A DNA stretch of 64,000 nt from Planosporangium thailandense (GCF_011947195.1 NZ_JAATVY010000026.1:20960-84959), one strand, 5' to 3'. Positions 50,471-59,448 are shown, counted from the stretch's first letter. Numbers and translations: made by a program. Notes: generated from the letters alone by a model not told the origin.

Positions 50471-51712
50471 TCAGCCGACGGCGACCGAGCCCAGGTAGCT
50501 GGCGGCCTTGTCGGGGCTCAGGAACCAGTGCTGGAAGTCGTTGGGGTCGGAGAAGCCGTTGGCGAAGCGGCGCGCGATGGCCGGGTTGCTCGCGGCGGCA
50601 CCCAGGATCTGCTGGACGTGCTCGGGCAGCGGCTGCAGCATCGCGTTGGTCCATTCGGTCACCGCGCGGCCGGCGCCCTGCCAGAACAGCTCGAAGGTCT
50701 GCACCATCCAGCCCCGGTCGAACGGCTGGTTGCCGTGGGCCAGGATGGACCGCAGGTACGAGGCGGCGCACTTGGACGCGGTGTTGCTGCCCTGACCGGT
50801 GATGGGGTCGTTGGCGACCACCACGTCGGCCATGCCCAGCACGATGCCGCCGGACGGCAGCTCGCCCACCGGACGGCGTACGGTCGGGGTGTACCGGCCG
50901 GACAGCGTGGCCCGGGCGTCGGTCAGCTCGACGTTGCGGCACCGGTCGTAGACCCACGGGGTGTACTGGCGGGTCAGCTCCAGCGTGCGCTTGAGGTGCT
51001 CGGCCGGGTCGAGGCGCTCCTTGAACTGGTCGAGGGGGCCGTCCGGGACCGCCTCCCAGAACAGGATGTCGCACGGCCCGCTCAGCGTGTAGCTGGGGAT
51101 GACGAAGAGCTCGCCGAGGCCGGGTACCGCGTGGAATCCGACGTGCGGCGCCGGCCACAGCGGGTCGGGCTCCATGCCGTGGACGTACGAGACGGCGAGG
51201 CCGCGCTGCGGCGCGGTGTGCACCGACCGCGACGGGTCCCGGTCGAAGAGGCTCACCAGGTCGCCCTTGCCGGCGGCCACGATGGTGAGGTCGTAGCGGC
51301 CCATGGCGGTCAGACCGTCCAGATCGGACGTGGTGACACCCTGGTAGTGCACGGTGCCGCCGCGCTGCTCGAACAGCTCCAGCCAGGCGGCCATCTTGAC
51401 CCGCTGGTCGGTGCTCTGCCCGTAGGCGTCGAGCTGGCCGGGGACGCGCAGGGCGCGCTGGCCCGGAGGCATGGAGAGGTTGACCTCCAGCCCCTCGACC
51501 CGCGGCGTCTCGTTCTCCCACAGGTTCAGCCCGTACGCCCGCTCGTGCGACAGCGCGAGATCAAACATGCACTGCGTGCTCATCACCCAGCCGCGGCGGA
51601 TCTCATCGGGGGTCCGTGCCGACATGATGGTCACGTCGTACCCCTCGGCGAGCAGGCTCAACCCGAGCTGTAGCCCGGACTGGCCGGCGCCGATGATAAG
51701 TATTCTCCGCAT
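50471..51712 (-). CDS. StyA-like FAD-dependent monooxygenase
   Basis: A 413-residue flavoprotein resembling styrene/indole monooxygenase oxygenase components (StyA). The FAD-binding motif ILIIGAGQSGLQLGLSLLAEG opens the protein, RRGWVMSTQCMFDLALSHER and a late GMADVVVANDPITGQGSNTASKC (GD-like motif) follow. StyA needs reduced flavin from a separate reductase, and none is encoded nearby. It is the last gene of the conservon operon, 31 bp after the GTPase gene, so its activity may be tied to that signalling system. Substrate unknown. Confidence 0.85.
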   Translation of the reverse strand: MRRILIIGAGQSGLQLGLSLLAEGYDVTIMSARTPDEIRRGWVMSTQCMFDLALSHERAYGLNLWENETPRVEGLEVNLSMPPGQRALRVPGQLDAYGQSTDQRVKMAAWLELFEQRGGTVHYQGVTTSDLDGLTAMGRYDLTIVAAGKGDLVSLFDRDPSRSVHTAPQRGLAVSYVHGMEPDPLWPAPHVGFHAVPGLGELFVIPSYTLSGPCDILFWEAVPDGPLDQFKERLDPAEHLKRTLELTRQYTPWVYDRCRNVELTDARATLSGRYTPTVRRPVGELPSGGIVLGMADVVVANDPITGQGSNTASKCAASYLRSILAHGNQPFDRGWMVQTFELFWQGAGRAVTEWTNAMLQPLPEHVQQILGAAASNPAIARRFANGFSDPNDFQHWFLSPDKAASYLGSVAVG

Positions 51713-51743
51713 TGTTGTCGTACCTCCAGGGGTGGTTCTTGCG

Positions 51744-52349
51744 CTATCGGGCGGTGAGGGCGCCCGTGGGGGAGCTCGCGGCTCGCTTCATGGTGTGTTC
51801 CACGACCGCCATCAGCGCCCGCGCCACCGAAGCCGGGTCGCGCGCGTCGCACGTGATGAGGGGCACGTCGGCGGACAGGTCGAGCGCTTCGCGTACTTCC
51901 TCCAGGTCATGCGTGAGCATGCCGTCGAACAGGTTGACAGCGACCACGAAGGGGAGGTCGCTGTCCTGCTCGAAGTAGTTGACCGCGGCGAACGACGCCT
52001 CGAGGTGGCGCGTGTCGGCCAGCACGAGCGCGCCGACCGCCCCCCGGCAGATGTCGTCCCACATCTGCCAGAACCGCGGCTGACCGGGCGTGCCGAACAG
52101 GTACAGCACCAGGTCGGACGCGATGGTGCGCCGGCCGAAGTCCATCGCCACGGTGGTCGTGGTCTTGTCGAGGCCCGGGTCGAGCCGGTCGATCTTCTCG
52201 CTGGCCGCCGTCATCCAGGCTTCGGTGTTGATCGGCGGGATCTCTGAAATGGACCCGACGCAGGTGGTCTTACCCACCCCGAAGCCACCAGCGATGACGA
52301 TCTTCGCCGAGGTCACCATGGTGTTGTCAAGCGAGCTGGCGGAGGCCAT
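51744..52349 (-). CDS. Conservon Ras-like GTPase (CvnD-type)
   Basis: A 201-residue small GTP-binding protein. The P-loop is GGFGVGKTT near residue 22, followed by a switch Thr in KTTTTVAMDFGR, a G3-like LFGTPGQPRFW and AVNLFDG in the position of NKxD. This matches the 'ATP/GTP-binding protein' of actinobacterial conservons. The start overlaps the DUF742 gene by 23 bp with GGAGAG eight bases upstream. It should signal with the neighbouring roadblock and ATPase proteins in a membrane-associated complex. Confidence 0.93.
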   Translation of the reverse strand: MASASSLDNTMVTSAKIVIAGGFGVGKTTCVGSISEIPPINTEAWMTAASEKIDRLDPGLDKTTTTVAMDFGRRTIASDLVLYLFGTPGQPRFWQMWDDICRGAVGALVLADTRHLEASFAAVNYFEQDSDLPFVVAVNLFDGMLTHDLEEVREALDLSADVPLITCDARDPASVARALMAVVEHTMKRAASSPTGALTAR

Positions 52350-52671
52350 CGCGGAGTCTCTCCAGAAGACGGAAGTCGAACGGGGAACTGTAGGCGTCGG
52401 CGTGGACGACCAGCCGGTCGGAGGCGGCGAGGTCGTCGACCACCACGCGGGTCACGCCGAGTGACATGCCTGAGCAGGCCGACAGTTCGGCGACCGACTT
52501 GGTGTCCCGGGCGTTCTCGTACAGCGTGCGCGCCTCCGGGAGCAGGCCGGCCGCGAAGACCGCGTCGTAGTACGGCACCGACACCAGCGTGTGTACGAGC
52601 AGGTGTCTGCGCGTGCGTGTGCGCCCCCCGGTCAGAACGTAGGGCCGCACTTTCCAGTGCGAAGTGGCCAC
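52327..52671 (-). CDS. Conservon DUF742 protein (CvnC-type)
   Basis: A 114-residue DUF742 winged-helix-like protein: VRPYVLTGGRTRTRRHLLVHTLVSV at the N-terminus and AELSACSGMSLGVTRVVVDDLAASDRLVV in the middle, both diagnostic. In conservons it interacts with the other components. It starts at GTG 52671 with GGGAG eight bases before it. Confidence 0.92.
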   Translation of the reverse strand: MATSHWKVRPYVLTGGRTRTRRHLLVHTLVSVPYYDAVFAAGLLPEARTLYENARDTKSVAELSACSGMSLGVTRVVVDDLAASDRLVVHADAYSSPFDFRLLERLRDGLRQLA

Positions 52672-52699
52672 GTGGTTCGCTCCCTTTGCTCTGGCGTGT

Positions 52700-53161
52700 T
52701 CAGTGGGGCAGCTGGCTGGCGGTGATGCGGTGCATCTCGTTGCGCACCTGGGGCGTGAGCACGTGCCCGACGGCGCTGACGAACTGCGTCATGTGGTAGG
52801 CGACCACGCGTAGATCGCAGCCGATCGTGGCGGCGACGGCCAGGCCCGCCGACTCGCCCACCCGCATGAACAGCAGGTGCCCGCGGGGCAGCCGGATCGT
52901 CATGTACTCCGACTCGCCGAGGTCGAGCAGGGCCGCGCTGCGGTCGGCCATGCTGAGCAGGCCGGCGGTGAGCGCGGCGAGCTGGTCGCCGAGGTCGCGG
53001 GGCACCATGCGGGACGCCGCGAGCTGCAGGCCGTCGAGCGACACGATCAGCGCGTGGGTCACGCCCGGAACCTCTTCGGCGAACTGCCGGACGAGCCACG
53101 CGCAGTCCTGCGGGCCCCGCGCGGGCTGCTGCGGCGTCGCGCCGTTGCTGTAAGGCATCAT
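52700..53161 (-). CDS. Conservon roadblock/LC7 protein (CvnB-type)
   Basis: A 153-residue roadblock/LC7-fold protein; WLVRQFAEEVPGVTHALIVSLDGLQLAASR is the classic start, and the remainder (LPRGHLLFMRVGESAGLAVAA) completes the fold. Roadblock proteins act as platforms or GAPs for Ras-like GTPases such as the one two genes on. ATG 53161 overlaps the stop of the kinase-like gene by 4 bp, so translation is coupled. Confidence 0.93.
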   Translation of the reverse strand: MMPYSNGATPQQPARGPQDCAWLVRQFAEEVPGVTHALIVSLDGLQLAASRMVPRDLGDQLAALTAGLLSMADRSAALLDLGESEYMTIRLPRGHLLFMRVGESAGLAVAATIGCDLRVVAYHMTQFVSAVGHVLTPQVRNEMHRITASQLPH

Positions 53162-54462
53162 CGCGGGTTTCCTTCGGGGTTCTCGGTGGGCGCCGACCAC
53201 GGCAGGTCGGTGCCGTTGGTCGAGACGTCACCGGTGGCGAAGTCGCTGAAGCCGGCCGCGAACTCGGCGGTCTCGTCCACCCAGGCCTGCCGGTCGGCCT
53301 CGCTCTCCGGTGAGGTCCGGGGCTGCGGAGTGGAGCTGGGCTGCGCCGCCGGAGCGAAGCCGTTCACCGAGCCGGCATCGCGCAGGCTTTCGCGTACCCG
53401 CTTGGGCAGACCGTTCCCGCTGGTGCCACCGCCGTTGTTGCTGTGGTTGTTACTGCTGCTCACTGGTTCCCGTCGTGCCGGCCGGTCGCCATCGTCGGAC
53501 GGCTGCCCGTTGATGAGGGTGAGATGTGACGGCGGCATCTGCGCGCTGCCCAGGTACGTGACGTTCGGCTCGGGCTGGCGGTGAGCTGCCTGCGGCCGGG
53601 GCGGTGGGGCGAGGGACGCGCCGCCGGGCGCCGGGCGGCCCGCCGGCGCGAGCTCGCACAGCAGCCCGTCGGGGATCAGTACGCTCGCGGTCGTGCCGCC
53701 CGACTGCCGGTTGGTGAGGTGTATCCGCAGCTGGTTGGCCATCGCCAGGCGCGCGACCACGACGAGCCCCAGGTGTGAGGCGGGGTTGCCGTCGAGCGGC
53801 GGCGCTCCGCCGCCGGACAGCATGGTGTTGAGGGTCGGCAGCAGGTCCGGCTTGATGCCGAGCCCCGAGTCCTCCACGCGCAGCAGCACGCTGCCGTGCT
53901 CGGTGATGTACGCCGACACGATCACCGACGCGGTGGGCGGGGAGAAGCGGGTGGCGTTGTCGAGCAGTTCGGTCAGCACCCGGATGATGTCGTCCGCGGC
54001 GTACTCCGTCACCGCGAGGTCGACGACGTGTCCGATGTGGACGCGCGGGTAGTACTCGATCGCCGAGGTGGCGGCCCGAATGACGTCGACCAGCGGTGTC
54101 GCCTGCGGGTCGGCGTCCTCGACCCGGCGGCCGAGTAGAACCTGCAGGTTCTCCGCCTGCCGGCGGATGCGCGTGGTGGCGTGGTCGATCCGGTACAGCT
54201 TCTCCAGCCGGTCCGCGTCCTGCTCGTCGGCTTCGATGGCTTCGAGATGGGTACCCATCTGGTACGCGGACGCGAGGATCCGCAGCGCGAACTGCTCGCA
54301 GATGGCGGGCCAGATGTCCTGGGCACGCTCTTCCGGCGGCGGGGGTGGCGCGGCGGCGGTCGTCGCGGGAGCGGCTTCGATGACGCGGTGTGCGGGCATC
54401 TCGGCGATGGTGGGGTCCAGCCGCCGAGCCATCCGTTGACGCCACGTGAGTCGCCGACTCAC
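53158..54462 (-). CDS. Conservon histidine-kinase-like ATPase (CvnA-type), truncated form
   Basis: A 434-residue protein with an HATPase_c domain (about residues 130-270; ELLDNATRFSPPTASV is the N box, RVEDSGLGI the G1 box) preceded by a helical region (LRILASAYQMGTHLEAIEADEQDADRLEKLYRIDH). Usual CvnA proteins carry an N-terminal NIT sensor with membrane segments; those are absent here, so this is a soluble form. The C-terminal third is disordered (Pro, Ser, Asn-rich). GAGG seven bases before the GTG at 54462 fixes the start. Confidence 0.9.
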   Translation of the reverse strand: MSRRLTWRQRMARRLDPTIAEMPAHRVIEAAPATTAAAPPPPPEERAQDIWPAICEQFALRILASAYQMGTHLEAIEADEQDADRLEKLYRIDHATTRIRRQAENLQVLLGRRVEDADPQATPLVDVIRAATSAIEYYPRVHIGHVVDLAVTEYAADDIIRVLTELLDNATRFSPPTASVIVSAYITEHGSVLLRVEDSGLGIKPDLLPTLNTMLSGGGAPPLDGNPASHLGLVVVARLAMANQLRIHLTNRQSGGTTASVLIPDGLLCELAPAGRPAPGGASLAPPPRPQAAHRQPEPNVTYLGSAQMPPSHLTLINGQPSDDGDRPARREPVSSSNNHSNNGGGTSGNGLPKRVRESLRDAGSVNGFAPAAQPSSTPQPRTSPESEADRQAWVDETAEFAAGFSDFATGDVSTNGTDLPWSAPTENPEGNPR

Positions 54463-54933
54463 CGCACTACCTCGCGGTATATAACCGACTGTTTCATGAT
54501 CTTTCGGACCTAAACCCGATCACCTGATCTGACACGATGCAGGAGTCAACCACTACGCGCCGTTAAAGGCAATGTCGCTCTGTCGGCCTTCCGACTGTTT
54601 CTGCAGGTCAGAGTGGTGGCCGACCGGAGGCGCAGACTGTGGGCATTGCCATACCGTACGCCACGCCGTTACGTCTCGACTACGGAACGCAGTTTTGGTA
54701 TAGAACTGCCCCGTGTCCCCTGCTCGGGGGCCTCGGGTGATTGAACAACGTGAATGTAGCATGTCCTGAGTGGCTCATCCACAGTGGACGACGTTGGCTG
54801 CTGAGCGCGTGCGACGGTCGAGGGCGTAAGCGCTGTCGAGGGCTGGAGGGCCGTCGAGGGGCCGTCGAGGGCTGTTGCGGGCGGGCGGCGGGCGAGCGGC
54901 GGCAGGTGGGCGGCGGCAGGTGGGCGCGAGGAA
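54463..54933. other. Intergenic region, 471 bp, conservon promoter side
   Basis: No credible gene. The part nearest the conservon (54463-54600) is less GC-rich and contains TATATAAC at 54479 and a 12-bp palindrome GATCA-CC-TGATC (54518-54529), which could be promoter and operator elements for the minus-strand conservon. The part toward 54933 has GC-rich repeats of CCGTCGAGGG and GGCGGCAGGTG that look like simple-sequence expansion after the methyltransferase gene. Confidence 0.5.
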
Positions 54934-55743
54934 TCAGGTGCGGCAGAGGACCTCACCGTGCAGCAGGGAGATCCAGCCATCCCGGTCGGCGGCCCAGGTC
55001 CGCCAGCCCTGCGAGATCCGGCGCAGGTCGGCCTCCGTAGCCGCGCCCGACGCGACCGCCTGGGTCGCCATGTCGGACTTCAGGATGCGCTCGGCCCACA
55101 TCCCGCCCCACCACGCCCGGTCGGCCGGTGTCGCGAAGCACCAGGTCGTCGACGTGGCGGTCACGTCGTCCATGCCGGCGGCGTGCGCCCAGGAGAGGAG
55201 CCGGCGGCCGGCGTTCGGCTCGCCGCCGTTGGCCCGGGCGACCCGCAGGTACAGGTCCAGCCACTCGTCGAGTTCGGGCAGGGCCGGGTACCACGCGAAG
55301 GCCGCGTAGTCGCTGTCGCGGACGGTGACGATCCCGCCCGGCCGGCACACCCGGCGCATCTCGCGCAGCGCCCGCACCGGGTCGCCGACGTGTTGCAGTA
55401 CCTGGTGGGCGTGGACCGCGTCGAAGGTGTCGTCCGGGAACGGCAGCGCGTGGACGTCGCCGGTGGCGAACTCGACGTTCGACTGACGGCGGGCGGCCGC
55501 CTCGGCCCGGGTGAGCCCGAGCGCTTCCGCGGTGACCTCCAGGGCGGTGACGCGACCCGGTGCGACCAGGGCGGCCAGGTCCACGGTGATGGTGCCCGGG
55601 CCGGAGCCCACGTCGAGCAGGCGCATGCCGGGGCGCAGGTGCGGCAGAAGGTGGGCGGCGGAGTTCTCGGCGGTGCGCCACCGGTGGGACCGCAGGACGG
55701 ACTCGTGGTGGCCGTGGGTGTATACGGCTTCCTTCGCTGCCAT
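54934..55743 (-). CDS. SAM-dependent methyltransferase (class I)
   Basis: A 269-residue methyltransferase of the UbiE/Methyltransf_11 type. It has LLDVGSGPGTITVDLAALV (motif I, near residue 40), a conserved acidic end of beta 2 (ALEVTAEAL), FATGDVHALPFPDDTFDAVHAHQVLQHV and VCRPGGIVTVRDSDY. The target molecule is unknown. GAGGGG seven bases upstream of ATG 55743 sets the start over a longer open frame. A TetR gene lies directly upstream on the same strand. Confidence 0.88.
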   Translation of the reverse strand: MAAKEAVYTHGHHESVLRSHRWRTAENSAAHLLPHLRPGMRLLDVGSGPGTITVDLAALVAPGRVTALEVTAEALGLTRAEAAARRQSNVEFATGDVHALPFPDDTFDAVHAHQVLQHVGDPVRALREMRRVCRPGGIVTVRDSDYAAFAWYPALPELDEWLDLYLRVARANGGEPNAGRRLLSWAHAAGMDDVTATSTTWCFATPADRAWWGGMWAERILKSDMATQAVASGAATEADLRRISQGWRTWAADRDGWISLLHGEVLCRT

Positions 55744-55817
55744 CGGTGCGCCCCTCGTTGATCGCTGTGATCGTTCCACCGTAGCGAGCATCTCGTTAAT
55801 TGGGACTGTGTTCTCAA

Positions 55818-56447
55818 TTATTGGGAAGACGGGTTCCGTAACAGCTTGCGGAGCGCGGCGAACAGGGCGGGCGCGTCGACCGAGTCGGGCTCCAGCAGCC
55901 ACTGCAGCTGTAGCCCGTCCATGGCGGCGACCAGCAGCGCCGACACCTCCTCCGGGCTGAGCCCGTCGGGCAGCGCGCCGCCGAGCTCGGCGCGCACCGC
56001 CGCCGCGGCGCCCCGGCGCAGCTCCGCGTACCGCGCCACGAAGAAGGCGCGCGCCGGATGGTCGTCGGTCAGGCTCTCCGCGGCGAGGATGGCCAGGGAT
56101 CTGACCACATCCGGCCGGGTCGCGCCGTACGCCATCAGCGCGGCGAGGTGGTCCAGCGCCGCCCCGTCGCCGGGGGGCGCGCTGAACAGGCGGCCGGCGT
56201 CACGCTCGTCGAAGAGCTGGAGAACCGCGAGGAGCAGCGTCTCCTTGTTGGAGAAGTAGTGCAGCACACCCTGCTGGGTCAGGCCGGCCCGCGCGGCGAC
56301 GGCCGACAGTGAGGTGCCCCGGTATCCGCGCTCCGCGAAGAGGTCGAAGGCCGCGCGGAGGACGTCGTCGCGGCGGTTGCGTGAACGCCCGGACCGGCGT
56401 TGGTCCGCCGGGTGCCGGTCGCCCCGGTGCCCGTCCGGCTGGGTCAT
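55818..56447 (-). CDS. TetR/AcrR-family regulator (BetI-like)
   Basis: A 209-residue TetR protein. The helix-turn-helix is VLRAAFDLFAERGYRGTSLSAVAARAGLTQQGVLHYFSNKETLL (about residues 29-72), and the C-terminal domain belongs to the TetR_C_6/BetI-like group (LVAAMDGLQLQWLLEP). It is divergent from the MFS gene at 56607, with a perfect palindrome between them, and upstream of the methyltransferase gene on the same strand. It probably regulates the MFS gene and itself. Confidence 0.92.
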   Translation of the reverse strand: MTQPDGHRGDRHPADQRRSGRSRNRRDDVLRAAFDLFAERGYRGTSLSAVAARAGLTQQGVLHYFSNKETLLLAVLQLFDERDAGRLFSAPPGDGAALDHLAALMAYGATRPDVVRSLAILAAESLTDDHPARAFFVARYAELRRGAAAAVRAELGGALPDGLSPEEVSALLVAAMDGLQLQWLLEPDSVDAPALFAALRKLLRNPSSQ

Positions 56448-56525
56448 GAGGCTCCCTCAAGAGATCTTGGTCGGTTGTCGAAGGGAGCCTAGTTGGGCGG
56501 ATACATCACGTACAGGTAAAGTGAC

Positions 56526-56547
56526 CGACCTACTACTCGGTAGGTCG
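56526..56547. promoter_or_regulatory. Probable TetR operator
   Basis: CGACCTAC and GTAGGTCG are exact complements separated by TACTCG. The 22-bp palindrome sits between the divergent TetR and MFS genes, the standard location and architecture for a TetR-dimer binding site. Confidence 0.7.
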
Positions 56548-56606
56548 CGCGGGATGCGCGGTACCGCGCCGTACCCCTCGGTGCGGGTCGACAGGAGGTC
56601 GGCTTG

Positions 56607-57905
56607 GTGTCACACACGTCCATGGCTGCTCCGGTTGGAGCTTCGTCCGCCGGGTTCACGCCCCCGACCAGCGCAGACGCCGCCCCCCAGGCGGCGTCTG
56701 CGGCTGCTACTCCCGGCTTCATCGCCCGCTTCGGCGTGGCGAGCTTCGCCAACTGGCTGGCGCTGCTCACCCCGGTGGTCGTCACCCTCGCGCTGCGCGT
56801 CCAGGCGGTCGACCCGGCTCACAAGGAGCGCAGCCTCGGCCTGGTCCTCGGTGTCGGGGCGTTCCTCGCCACCGTCGCCAACCCGCTGGTCGGCCGGCTG
56901 TCCGACCGGACGATGTCCCGGTACGGCCGGCGCCGGCCGTGGCTCGTCGTCGGCGCCCTCGGCGGCGTGGTCGGCCTCGGGATCATCGCCGTGGTCCCGT
57001 CGGTTCCGGCGATCCTGATCGGCTGGTCGATCTGCCAGCTGGCCTTCAACGCGGTCCTCGCCGCGCTCACCGCGGTGATCCCCGACCAGGTGCCGGTCGC
57101 GAGCCGGGGTCGGGTCTCCGGAATCTTCGGCCTCAGCCAGAACGCGGCGGTGATGGCCGGCGCGTTCGTCGCGCAGGCGTTCGCCGGCCACTCGGTGCCC
57201 CAGTTCCTGGTCCCCGCCGTCATCGCCGTCCTCGCGATCGGTGTGCTGGTGTTCGGGCTGCCGGACCGGCGGCTGTCCCGGCGCCCGCAGCCGTTCTCCG
57301 TCCGGGAGTTCATCGGCAGCTTCTGGGTCAACCCCGTACGCCACCCCAACTTCGCCTGGGCCTGGTTCACGCGGTTCCTGGCGATGTTCGGTACCGCGAT
57401 CCCGCAGGCGTACCTGGTGTACTTCCTGCCCACCCGCCTCGGCACCAGCACCGGCCAGGTAGCCGGTCAGGCCGCGGAGCTGATCACCATCGCGTCGGTG
57501 TGCACGCTGGCGATGGCGGGCATCGGCGGCTGGGTCTCCGACCGGACCGGCCGGCGCAAGGCATTCGTCATCGGCGCCGCCGTACTGATCTCGGCCGGGC
57601 TGTTCCTGCTCGCGATCGCGCCGACCTTCGCGGCGATCGCCGTGGCGGAGGTCGTCTTCGGGCTCGGCAACGGCATGTTCCTCGCGGTCGACCTCGCGCT
57701 GGTCACCCAGGTCCTGCCGAGCGCCGAGACCGTCGGCAAGGACCTGGGCGTCATCAACATCGCCAACGCGCTGCCGCAGTCACTTGCACCCGCGGTCGCC
57801 CCTGCCGTGCTGCTAGCCGGCGGGTACTCGCTGCTGTTCGCCGTCGCCGCGGTCAGCCTCGTGCTCGCCGCGGTCCTGGTCACCAGGATCAAGGGAGTCC
57901 GCTAG
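56607..57905 (+). CDS. MFS transporter
   Basis: A 432-residue major facilitator with about 12 membrane segments after a 40-residue Ala/Pro-rich head. The cytoplasmic loop NPLVGRLSDRTMSRYGRRRPWLVVGAL resembles sugar-cation (GPH-like) and sucrose-type carriers, and GGWVSDRTGRRKA repeats it in the second half. The substrate is unknown. GTG 56607 is preferred to TTG 56604 because AGGAGG lies eight bases upstream. The divergent TetR protein is a likely repressor. A long hairpin follows the stop by 8 bp. Confidence 0.88.
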   Translation: MSHTSMAAPVGASSAGFTPPTSADAAPQAASAAATPGFIARFGVASFANWLALLTPVVVTLALRVQAVDPAHKERSLGLVLGVGAFLATVANPLVGRLSDRTMSRYGRRRPWLVVGALGGVVGLGIIAVVPSVPAILIGWSICQLAFNAVLAALTAVIPDQVPVASRGRVSGIFGLSQNAAVMAGAFVAQAFAGHSVPQFLVPAVIAVLAIGVLVFGLPDRRLSRRPQPFSVREFIGSFWVNPVRHPNFAWAWFTRFLAMFGTAIPQAYLVYFLPTRLGTSTGQVAGQAAELITIASVCTLAMAGIGGWVSDRTGRRKAFVIGAAVLISAGLFLLAIAPTFAAIAVAEVVFGLGNGMFLAVDLALVTQVLPSAETVGKDLGVINIANALPQSLAPAVAPAVLLAGGYSLLFAVAAVSLVLAAVLVTRIKGVR

Positions 57906-57913
57906 GAGAACTT

Positions 57914-57967
57914 CATGATCGCGGAGACTTCTCCGTGCTCCGACACGGAAAAGTCTCCGCGATCATG
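57914..57967. repeat. 24-bp near-perfect hairpin, dispersed palindromic element copy 2
   Basis: Arms 57914-57937 and 57944-57967 pair with one mismatch and enclose CTCCGA. Both arms share ATCGCGGA and TCCGTG with the hairpin at 47966-48017 in the same order and spacing, so these are copies of one element. It begins 9 bp after the MFS stop and may terminate that transcript. Confidence 0.85.
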
Positions 57968-58039
57968 GGAGGGACCGGGCGTTTGTCGCCCACCGGGCGG
58001 GGTACCGCGCCACAGGACGGCCGACGGAAGGGGTTCGTC

Positions 58040-59344
58040 GTGGCCAGGCCTCGGATCGTGATCGTGGGCGCCGGCTTCGCCGGCTACTACGCTGCCCGTA
58101 CCCTGTCGCGGCTGGCCCGGGGCAGAGCCGACGTCGTGATCATCAACCCCACCGACTACTTCCTGTACGTGCCGCTGCTGCCGGAGGTGGCGGTCGGCCT
58201 GCTCGAACCGCGCCGGGTGACCGTGTCGGTGCCGGACACGCTGCCCGACGTCCGTCTCATCCTCGGCGAGGTCGACGACGTGGACCTCGCCGAGCGGCGG
58301 GTGCGGTGGGTGAACCCCGAGGGCCGGCGCCACGAGATGGGTTACCACCGGCTGGTGCTGGCGGCGGGCAGCGTCAACAAGTTGCTGCCGATCCCCGGGG
58401 TGACCGAGCACGCGCACGGCTTCCGGAACCTGCCGGAGGCCCTGTACCTGCGCGACCACGTCACCCGCCAGGTCGAGATGGCCGACACGACCGACGACCC
58501 GGACGACCGCCGGGCACGGACCACGTTCGTGGTCGTCGGCGCCGGATACACCGGCACGGAGGTGACCGCGCAGGGCGTGCTCTACACCGACCTGCTGTAC
58601 CGGCGCCATCCCAACCTCGCCGAGTGCCGGCCGCGCTGGCTGCTGCTGGACATCGCGCCGCGGATCCTGCCCGAGCTGGACGAGCGGATGTCGCGCGCGG
58701 CGGAGCGGGTGCTGCGCGACCGCGGGGTCGACGTCCGACCCGGGGTGTCCGTGGAGGAGGCGACCCACGAGGGGGTACGGCTCACCGACGGCAGCTTCGT
58801 GGCCACCCGTTCGCTCGTGTGGTGTGTCGGGGTGCGCCCGGACCCGTTGATCCAGACGCTGGGCCTGCGGACCGCGCGGGGCCGGATGGTGGTGGACGAG
58901 TACCTCAACGTGCCCGGCCATCCCGACGTGTACGCCTGCGGGGACGCCGCCGCCGTGCCCGATCCGGCCCGGCCCGGCGAGTACACGCCGATGACGGCAC
59001 AGCACGCCGAGCGCCAGGGCAAGCTGGTCGCCCGCAACATCGCGGCCTCGTACGGGATCGGCCAGCGCCGGGCGTACACCTACCGGGCGCTCGGCTTCGT
59101 CGTGGATCTCGGCGGCAGGGACGCCGTGGCCAACCCGTTCCACGTGCCGCTGTCCGGGCTGCCCGCCAAGCTGATCACCAGCGGGTACCACCTGCTCGCG
59201 CTGCCGGCCGGCCGGGCGCGCGTAGCCGCCTCCTGGGCGCTCAACGCCCTGCAGCCGCGGCAGACCGTACAGCTCGGGGTGATTGCGGCGCACGAGGTGC
59301 CGCTGGAGACGACGCCGGCGCAGGTGGCGGCCACGGGGCGTTGA
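58040..59344 (+). CDS. Type II NADH dehydrogenase-like flavoprotein (NDH-2)
   Basis: A 434-residue two-dinucleotide-binding-domain oxidoreductase. FAD motif IVIVGAGFAGYYAARTL opens the protein, with NPTDYFLYVPLLPEVAVG typical of NDH-2, NADH motif TFVVVGAGYTGTEV near residue 165 and the late FAD contact DVYACGDAAAV. NDH-2 oxidises NADH and reduces menaquinone at the membrane without proton pumping. GTG 58040 is supported by GGAAGGGG. The C-terminal helix for membrane docking is present as a mildly hydrophobic stretch. Confidence 0.9.
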   Translation: MARPRIVIVGAGFAGYYAARTLSRLARGRADVVIINPTDYFLYVPLLPEVAVGLLEPRRVTVSVPDTLPDVRLILGEVDDVDLAERRVRWVNPEGRRHEMGYHRLVLAAGSVNKLLPIPGVTEHAHGFRNLPEALYLRDHVTRQVEMADTTDDPDDRRARTTFVVVGAGYTGTEVTAQGVLYTDLLYRRHPNLAECRPRWLLLDIAPRILPELDERMSRAAERVLRDRGVDVRPGVSVEEATHEGVRLTDGSFVATRSLVWCVGVRPDPLIQTLGLRTARGRMVVDEYLNVPGHPDVYACGDAAAVPDPARPGEYTPMTAQHAERQGKLVARNIAASYGIGQRRAYTYRALGFVVDLGGRDAVANPFHVPLSGLPAKLITSGYHLLALPAGRARVAASWALNALQPRQTVQLGVIAAHEVPLETTPAQVAATGR

Positions 59345-59448
59345 CACCCGGGCCGGCGCCGACCGTCGTGCGGTGCGGATGGGGTGGCGCGGGGGAGCGG
59401 CTGGGTTGCTCGGCTAAGCTCGCCGACCCGGCGGCCAAACGTCATGGC

